Part shown: positions 42,664 through 46,792 of the stretch, one piece after another
How positions within the stretch are numbered: the stretch's first letter is position 1
How the letters are laid out: each line of letters starts with the position of its first letter
Assembly (NCBI GenBank): GCA_944392205.1
Contig: CALXVV010000031.1
Location: forward strand, 1-46,792
Length of the DNA stretch: 46,792 nt
Direction of reading: 5' to 3'
From: an uncultured Alphaproteobacteria bacterium
GTDB taxonomy: Bacteria > Pseudomonadota > Alphaproteobacteria > RF32 > CAG-239
Made by a program: the position numbers and the translations under genes
Notes under the pieces: generated by a model
The model's input: the letters and a program-made list of their open reading frames with translations, nothing else
Told to the model about the DNA's origin: nothing
Databases searched by the model: none

Positions 42664-42699
42664 ATAAAAAAAGCGGCAGCATCCACCACCGCTAAAAAA
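42664..42699 (-). terminator. Terminator after the MBL-fold gene
   Basis: On the minus strand AGCGG and CCGCT flank a GGTGGATGCTG loop and are followed by TTTTTTTATTTT. It ends the metallothionein-csoR-MBL operon. Confidence 0.7.
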
Positions 42700-42718
42700 T
42701 CCCTTCAGAAACTGATGA

Positions 42719-43504
42719 CTAAAACTCTAATAATTCACCATCTTCCGGAACCAAAATTTGCCGTTGGAGTTTGTGGCTGTCAATGCAGTCTCTGACCTCC
42801 TTACGTCCGATCATTGCATGAGGAACAGCGTCCAAATGAGTGATGATGAGTTTGGCCGTTGGTGCCGCCAGGTTTACTTTCAGCATATCATCAATTCCCA
42901 TAATGATGGAGCCGCTGTCCGTAAATTGGGCATCTGCCGCATTAAGAGCAATGATATTTGGCTGATATTTTGTGATGGCCTTTTCCACATCTTCAAACCA
43001 GATAGTGTCTCCGGCCAGATAGAAAACCTTTTCACCTTTAGCCTTGAAGACAACACCGCTGGCTGTTTCTCTCAGCCCGGTTGCATCATAGTATTTTTGT
43101 GTTGTTTCCGGATTCCCGTGCAAACAATTGACACGAAACAAAGAAACATCACCAAAAACACTCCCCTCATACTTGAGCAGCCTGATATCAGAAAAAGACA
43201 GGTTTTTAAGCGGCAGCGCATCCGCCTCATCCTGAACAAAAATCGGAAGATTTTTGGGCAGCAATTTAGCCGCAAATTCATCAAAGTGGTCGGGATGCAA
43301 ATGCGTCAAAATGACGGCATCAACATCTTGAACGATTTTTTCCGCCGTTTCCGGAAGTTCTGCAGTAGGCCATCGTCTATCGGGAAAATGGCAGACTTCT
43401 AAAGGTGGATAAAAATCTTTGGGAGCAAAAAACGGGTCAATCAAAAAAGTTTTTCCGCCATAGAAAACTTTTATGGTTGCACCTCTGATTTGTTGAAATT
43501 TCAT
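42719..43504 (-). CDS. Metallo-beta-lactamase-fold hydrolase (UlaG-like)
   Basis: The 261-residue protein has the MBL metal motifs: ILTHLHPDHFDEF (HxHxDH), a later His in NCLHGNPETT, the Asp of YLAGDTIWFED, and a final His in IITHLDAVPHAM. The N-terminus (MKFQQIRGATIKVFYGGKTFLIDPFF) is typical of UlaG/YtnP-type lactonase-like proteins. It is the third gene of the CsoR-controlled operon, 15 bp after csoR, so a link with metal stress is likely. Substrate unknown. Confidence 0.88.
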   Translation of the reverse strand: MKFQQIRGATIKVFYGGKTFLIDPFFAPKDFYPPLEVCHFPDRRWPTAELPETAEKIVQDVDAVILTHLHPDHFDEFAAKLLPKNLPIFVQDEADALPLKNLSFSDIRLLKYEGSVFGDVSLFRVNCLHGNPETTQKYYDATGLRETASGVVFKAKGEKVFYLAGDTIWFEDVEKAITKYQPNIIALNAADAQFTDSGSIIMGIDDMLKVNLAAPTAKLIITHLDAVPHAMIGRKEVRDCIDSHKLQRQILVPEDGELLEF

Positions 43505-43519
43505 GAGACATCCTTTTTG

Positions 43520-43792
43520 TTAATCATCAAATTTATCAAACAACATTTTTAGCTCTGCGATTTTTTTGTCTCGATCTTCTCCTGAGGCAAAAGATTGAGC
43601 CACACATTGTTGCAAATGTTTCTGCAAAATATTAAACTCAACCGCTTTCACCGCGGAGCGGACGGCTCGCAATTGGCTGATGATTTCAGGGCAATAGCGT
43701 CCGTCTTGTATCATTTTTTTTATTCCCTCGATTTGGCCGGCAATCCGATTTAATCTGGGAATATTTTCCATATGGTTTGGGTGATTTTCCAT
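43520..43792 (-). CDS. csoR: CsoR-family copper-sensing repressor
   Basis: The 90-residue all-helical DUF156 repressor has Cys34 (RYCPEI), His59 (QKHLQQ) and Cys63 (QQCV). The spacing C-x24-H-x3-C is exactly that of the Cu(I) site in CsoR (36/61/65 in the Mycobacterium protein) and differs from RcnR and FrmR, which lack the second Cys. It would leave its operator on binding Cu(I). Two CsoR-like operators lie in the promoter region at 44001-44048. It is the second gene of an operon with a metallothionein-like ORF and an MBL protein. Confidence 0.9.
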   Translation of the reverse strand: MENHPNHMENIPRLNRIAGQIEGIKKMIQDGRYCPEIISQLRAVRSAVKAVEFNILQKHLQQCVAQSFASGEDRDKKIAELKMLFDKFDD

Positions 43793-43842
43793 TTTGGATC
43801 CTTCTCAATATAAGCACCAAGTCAAGAAAAACAATATCTCAG

Positions 43843-43974
43843 TTAGTCGCAAGCTTTTTGTTCTTTTTTGCCACAGCATTTGCATTCGGGGCAGCACTTA
43901 TTGTCTTCGGTACATTGACAGTTTTCACCGCATTGGCATCCGGAACCGCAATTACAAGTTTTTTCATCACTCAT
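43843..43974 (-). CDS. Metallothionein-like Cys-rich protein
   Basis: This 43-codon frame has a perfect start signal (AAGGAG about 7 bp before the ATG). The product has 12 Cys in 43 residues, as TCNCGSGCQCGENCQC then KCCPECKCC and a final AC, separated by polar residues; there is no aromatic residue. That pattern is a metal-thiolate cluster protein. Its place as first gene before csoR and behind CsoR-like operators implies copper storage or buffering, as with the CsoR/RicR-controlled MymT of mycobacteria. It is not a clear homologue of MymT or SmtA by sequence. Confidence 0.85.
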   Translation of the reverse strand: MSDEKTCNCGSGCQCGENCQCTEDNKCCPECKCCGKKEQKACD

Positions 43975-44000
43975 CTTTATTCTCCTTAAATTGACCCTTA

Positions 44001-44053
44001 TATACCCATACAGGGTATATAATATACATATACTACGTATGGGTATATGTCAA
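44001..44053 (-). promoter_or_regulatory. Copper operon promoter with two CsoR-type operators
   Basis: On the minus strand TTGACA (44053-44048) is followed by a 17-bp spacer and TATGTA, in a TA-rich stretch. The spacer includes TATACCCATACGTAGTATA. A second, near-perfect dyad TATACCCATACAGGGTATA lies at 44001-44019, where bound repressor would block transcription. Both contain TATACCCATA and resemble known CsoR boxes (ATACCC-N-GGGTAT). Confidence 0.78.
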
Positions 44054-44151
44054 GTAAAATCAGATAAACTGTCTTTTAATCTTTTTGAAAATTAAATTGC
44101 AGGAGAATAAAACTTTTTCTATAATCAACGCAAAATTTATTGGAGAAAAAG

Positions 44152-44505
44152 ATGGAACACTGCATAAAGCCAAATATAAACATCAAAGACACTGGTTTTG
44201 GTTATACCATGTCAATTATCGGCGGCAAATATAAGATGATAATTTTGTACTGGTTGGGGGAGTTTGGGGTTCTTCGCCACAATGCGTTGCAACGTCTGAT
44301 TGGTAAGATTTCATTCAAGATGTTGAGTTCGAGTCTCAAGGAGCTTGAAAAAGACGGCCTGATCATACGCAAGGTCTATCCGCAGCTGCCGCCCAAAGTC
44401 GAATATAGTCTGTCAGATAAAGGCAAATCGCTCATTCCCATGTTGTTTTCTCTATGCGAATGGGGCGATAAAAACCGCCCCCACGCAGAAGATAAAGCCT
44501 CATAA
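44152..44505 (+). CDS. HxlR-family transcriptional regulator
   Basis: The 117-residue winged-helix protein has the HxlR pattern: a Cys near the start (MEHC), MSIIGGKYKMIILYWL, FGVLRHNALQRLIGKISFKMLSSSLKELEKDGLIIRKVYPQLPPKVEYSLSDKGKSLIPM in outline, and CEWGDKN. HxlR-type proteins often sense redox or aldehyde stress through the N-terminal Cys. I start at 44152, with TTGGAGAA upstream; the in-frame TTG at 44140 is itself part of that site. It is convergent with and overlaps by 6 bp a flavodoxin-like reductase gene, which may be its target. Confidence 0.92.
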   Translation: MEHCIKPNINIKDTGFGYTMSIIGGKYKMIILYWLGEFGVLRHNALQRLIGKISFKMLSSSLKELEKDGLIIRKVYPQLPPKVEYSLSDKGKSLIPMLFSLCEWGDKNRPHAEDKAS

Positions 44506-45054
44506 AGAGGCTCCCAAAGCAGCTGCTTCAGCCAGAGCCTTGTGCCCGGAAATATCGCCGACTTTAAGAACGCCGCCGGCTATAATGTGCCCAAGATTCT
44601 GCCACTCCATATGCTTTAGTAATGCCTCATAATAATGAATAACCGGCTCAGCATTGTCGGCGTCATCCCCCTCGGAGGCCATCAACAATATACATTGTTT
44701 CTGAGGATTTTGGTAGTTCTCATTGCATTCTGCCACGGCAAAGAGTCTATCAAAAGCACATTTCAATTGCCCGGAGAAGCCCCAATAATACATGGGCGAG
44801 GCCAAAACCACAACATCTGCCTCCATATATGCCAGATAAATTTTGCTCATATCATCTTTTTGGACGCAGGGGCTGTGTTTATCTTTTCCTCCGCCAAAAC
44901 ACCCCAGACAGCCGTGAATATTCATTTTTTGCAAATCAAAGCAAACAACGCTATGTCCCTTGCCTTGTGCCCCGGCAGTGAAAGCCTCAATCAAGCTTTT
45001 AGTGTTTCCGTTTGGTCTCGGACTGCCGTTTAGTATCACAATTTTTTTTGCCAT
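44500..45054 (-). CDS. NADPH-dependent FMN reductase-like flavoprotein
   Basis: The 184-residue flavodoxin-fold protein has the phosphate loop ILNGSPRPNGNTKSLIEAF, a Cys pair motif CLGCFGGGKDKHSPC as in iron-sulfur flavoprotein/NAD(P)H-dependent oxidoreductases of anaerobes, and VVLASPMYYWGFSGQLKCAFDRL for the second flavin loop. It would reduce quinones or small electrophiles using FMN. It is convergent with hxlR. AGGAGG precedes the ATG. Confidence 0.9.
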   Translation of the reverse strand: MAKKIVILNGSPRPNGNTKSLIEAFTAGAQGKGHSVVCFDLQKMNIHGCLGCFGGGKDKHSPCVQKDDMSKIYLAYMEADVVVLASPMYYWGFSGQLKCAFDRLFAVAECNENYQNPQKQCILLMASEGDDADNAEPVIHYYEALLKHMEWQNLGHIIAGGVLKVGDISGHKALAEAAALGASL

Positions 45055-45160
45055 TTTACCTCCTTATAAAAACACGGAAAATTATGTCAGAAGGTCTATT
45101 TACATACAATACTAACAAATTTGTAATATACTTACACAAAAGTTAGCAAGATAAACCATT

Positions 45161-45199
45161 AAAAAAATTGAGGCGGCTACATTAGTGCTGCCGCCTCAT
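45161..45199 (-). terminator. Terminator after the second flavodoxin-like gene
   Basis: GAGGCGGC and GCCGCCTC form an 8-bp perfect stem; on the minus strand it is followed by AATTTTTTTAAT. Confidence 0.88.
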
Positions 45200-45209
45200 T
45201 CCAATAAAC

Positions 45210-45842
45210 TTACCTAATAAAGTTTGTTTGTTCTACCGGCTCAGGCTCCGGAGGCAAGATACCAGCCTTGGCGGCCTGCTCTTTACACTTGAGGTGATAA
45301 GCCATATTTCTGGCCAAAATTCGCATATTTTGCATTCCTTCTTTGTCCTGCCTTACTTGGTCAGGGTTGGATCCATGCACCATATTCCAATAGCGCCCGG
45401 AAATCACCGGCATTTCGGCAATCTGAAAATATTTGTTTAGTTGGTCAATACTAAAGGTTGTTCCGGCCCGTCTGGCACTGACAACGGCTGATCCCGGCTT
45501 GTGGCGGAAGATAGCTCGTCCGGACATGGCTGCAGAGAAGAACACTCTGTCCAAAAAAGGGACAATAACACCGGAGGCAGATGCATAATGAACCGGAGAG
45601 CCAAAGACATACCCGTCAAATTCTGCTGCTTTATTCACAAAATCGTTGACTTTGTCATTAATCACACACCTACCGAGTTTTCCGCAGGCATAACAAGCCA
45701 TGCAAGGACGGATGGCATCGGTTCCGATATAGTATATTTCAGAGTCAATGTCGTTTTTCTTGAGCTCATCGGCAATTTCTTTTAAGGCTGTATATGTGCA
45801 GCCGTTTTTATGCGGAGATCCGTTAACCAATAAAACTTTCAT
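45210..45842 (-). CDS. Flavodoxin-like NAD(P)H oxidoreductase
   Basis: The 210-residue protein has the flavodoxin-type loop LLVNGSPHKNGCTYTALKEI, the CMACYACGKLGRC Cys cluster, and VFGSPVHYASASGVIVPFLDRVF. A C-terminal extension (AEMPVISGRYWNMVHGSNPDQVRQD) marks the group of Clostridium-like 'flavodoxin family' reductases. AGGAGGAAAT precedes the ATG. Its promoter at 45887-45917 carries a MerR-type dyad like that of the cyclophilin-like operon, so both belong to one regulon. Confidence 0.9.
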   Translation of the reverse strand: MKVLLVNGSPHKNGCTYTALKEIADELKKNDIDSEIYYIGTDAIRPCMACYACGKLGRCVINDKVNDFVNKAAEFDGYVFGSPVHYASASGVIVPFLDRVFFSAAMSGRAIFRHKPGSAVVSARRAGTTFSIDQLNKYFQIAEMPVISGRYWNMVHGSNPDQVRQDKEGMQNMRILARNMAYHLKCKEQAAKAGILPPEPEPVEQTNFIR

Positions 45843-45886
45843 GTATTTCCTCCTAAAAATTATACAATAACAAAACTTGTATAAAT

Positions 45887-45917
45887 AATATAGTTTTTAG
45901 AGTGAGGTCTAAGTCAA
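45887..45917 (-). promoter_or_regulatory. MerR-type promoter with 19-bp spacer, second copy
   Basis: On the minus strand TTGACT and TATATT are exactly 19 bp apart. The spacer holds the imperfect dyad TTAGACCTCACTCTAA (45897-45912), close to the perfect one at 42635-42650. The same geometry and the same bases around the -35 imply the same activator. Confidence 0.75.
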
Positions 45918-46028
45918 GAAAAATTTTCATTGATGTGCTGAAAATTTCTGCCCAAGAAGGAGAGATTTTGCCAACAATTAATGAGGTCCAAGCAGGTTTC
46001 TTTGCTTAACCTTATTTTCAACTTTTGA

Positions 46029-46047
46029 GATTATGATTATCATAATC
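46029..46047 (+). promoter_or_regulatory. Fur-type box upstream of the lipoprotein gene
   Basis: GATTATGATTATCATAATC matches the classical 19-bp Fur box (GATAATGATAATCATTATC) at 16 positions and is itself palindromic except at its centre. It lies 18 bp before the ATG, where bound repressor would block transcription. In alphaproteobacteria the binder could be Fur, Mur or Zur. Confidence 0.65.
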
Positions 46048-46065
46048 TATCCTTAGGAGTTTGGA

Positions 46066-46792
46066 ATGAAAAAAGTTATCCTGGTAAATATTCTGTTCAT
46101 GTTTATGGCAAGTGCTTGCAGCTTGTTTAATCAAAATAAAGAAGAAAAATTTGTTAATCCGGTCTTTTATGAAAAAATGATTTCTGCTTCGCATTCAAAT
46201 TTTGAAGTGCAACTAACCCCAACAAGTATTTATATGTTTTCCAGCGAAAGCTTTAAGTATAATTATACTTGTAAACTCATCAATAACCAAATGGATACGG
46301 TTAGTTTGGAATGTTTTAAGTATAACTATAAAAATGAAAAAGAAGAAACACAAGTTTTCACCTATACCCTAAAACCTTGCACTAAAGAAAACCTTTGCTT
46401 AGATGAAGGCGGATGGTTAGTTTATCAAAAAGTTAAGCCCTATAAATATTTTGATGAAACACTTACTTATATAATTCCTTCAAAATCTGAAGATGCTCCT
46501 AAAGACAAATTTGTAAATCCGTTGTTTTATGAAAAATTATCTCCGATATCCCGCGGTTCAAGGCCAACCTTTTTGACGCCAACTTCTGTTACCACTATAG
46601 ATTTATATGGGAAAGAAGACATTGGAAAATGCAAAATGCTTGAAAATACACCGATGTTTGTAACATTAGATTGTTCATTTTATCATGAAGAAACTAAAGA
46701 AACCTATGGATATGTTGTTCGTTATGTATTACAAGGATGTGATGAGAAAACCAGATATTGTTATGGAGGAACTTGGCGTGTATTAGAAAATG
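46066..46792 (+). CDS. Lipoprotein with a duplicated domain (3' end off window)
   Basis: The frame opens at an ATG behind TAGGAG and stays open to the edge (242 codons). The signal peptide ends in a lipobox (MASAC; lipidated Cys near residue 19). Two similar units follow, starting EKFVNPVFYEKM and DKFVNPLFYEKL, about 120 residues apart, each with a later pair of Cys (KPCTKENLC; QGCDEKTRYC) and a GGW/GGTW segment. I do not recognise the family. A Fur-type box upstream suggests induction under iron (or another metal) limitation. Confidence 0.7.
   Translation, partial: MKKVILVNILFMFMASACSLFNQNKEEKFVNPVFYEKMISASHSNFEVQLTPTSIYMFSSESFKYNYTCKLINNQMDTVSLECFKYNYKNEKEETQVFTYTLKPCTKENLCLDEGGWLVYQKVKPYKYFDETLTYIIPSKSEDAPKDKFVNPLFYEKLSPISRGSRPTFLTPTSVTTIDLYGKEDIGKCKMLENTPMFVTLDCSFYHEETKETYGYVVRYVLQGCDEKTRYCYGGTWRVLEN

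Noticed and set aside
45934..46008. Short plus-strand frame upstream of the lipoprotein gene (VLKISAQEGEIL... to a stop)
   Set aside because: About 25 codons, no ribosome-binding site, no recognised similarity; extending it upstream runs through the MerR-type promoter.
1..46792. tRNA, rRNA, prophage or intact transposase genes
   Set aside because: I scanned for T-loop-like sequences, rRNA cores and transposase or integrase motifs and saw none; a tRNAscan run would settle the tRNA point.

Overview
ORGANISM. This is a bacterial chromosome segment of moderate to low G+C, almost certainly from a Gram-negative alphaproteobacterium. The evidence is a lipid A pathway using LpxI rather than LpxH, a DUF4167 protein beside prmC, the gene orders plsY-dprA-topA and pyrH-frr-uppS-cdsA-rseP-bamA-lpxD-fabZ-(insert)-lpxA-lpxI-lpxB, and RpoH- and QseB/PmrA-like promoter signals. 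The AT-rich composition, flagellins with adhesin-like inserts and small Cys-rich secreted peptides would suit a host- or gut-associated Rhodospirillales-like lineage; that placement is inference. LAYOUT. 1-2.1 kb: a flagellin gene on the minus strand, cut by the window edge. 2.2-11.4 kb: housekeeping genes (17-kDa-antigen-like lipoprotein, asnS, a periplasmic protein, rpoH, a small ORF, prmC, a DUF4167 protein, a membrane metallophosphoesterase, clpB). 11.5-14.2 kb: a second, complete flagellin gene in the opposite orientation, followed by a 36-bp relic of another flagellin 3' end and GC-rich palindromic repeats. 14.2-18.5 kb (minus): plsY-dprA-topA. 18.6-30.1 kb (plus): pyrimidine, ribosome-recycling, undecaprenyl, phospholipid, outer-membrane and lipid A genes, interrupted between fabZ and lpxA by a small HTH gene, a candidate structured RNA and palindromic repeats. 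30.2-34.1 kb: an orphan LpxD N-terminal domain, a Cys-rich secreted peptide, comEC, a macro-domain-like protein and ybaK. 34.1-40.8 kb: two OmpR-type two-component systems (one a ygiW-qseBC-type operon), tspO, and a lipid A phosphoethanolamine transferase gene divergent from the second system. 40.8-46.8 kb: accessory stress and metal genes, including a copper-type CsoR operon led by a 43-residue metallothionein-like ORF, two flavodoxin-like reductases, HxlR, ABM and cyclophilin-like periplasmic proteins, and the start of a duplicated-domain lipoprotein behind a Fur-like box. HOW THE GENES WORK TOGETHER. One theme is the envelope: UppS and CdsA supply lipid carriers and phospholipid precursors, RseP and BamA serve envelope stress and outer-membrane assembly, LpxD/FabZ/LpxA/LpxI/LpxB make the lipid A disaccharide, and EptA would modify it under two-component control. 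A second theme is surface variation: two flagellins share promoter, leader, N-terminus and C-terminus but carry different beta-helix-like inserts. A third is a metal and redox stress island with recognisable CsoR, MerR-type and Fur-type operators. MAIN LEADS. (1) The pair of beta-helix flagellins in a 10-kb inverted arrangement with sigma-28 promoters and a duplicated 3' relic. (2) A free-standing LpxD N-domain directly after lpxB. (3) A structured RNA with terminator upstream of a small HTH gene inserted in the lipid A operon. (4) Two matched 19-bp-spacer MerR-type promoters with no regulator gene nearby. No tRNA, rRNA, CRISPR array or intact insertion sequence was recognised.
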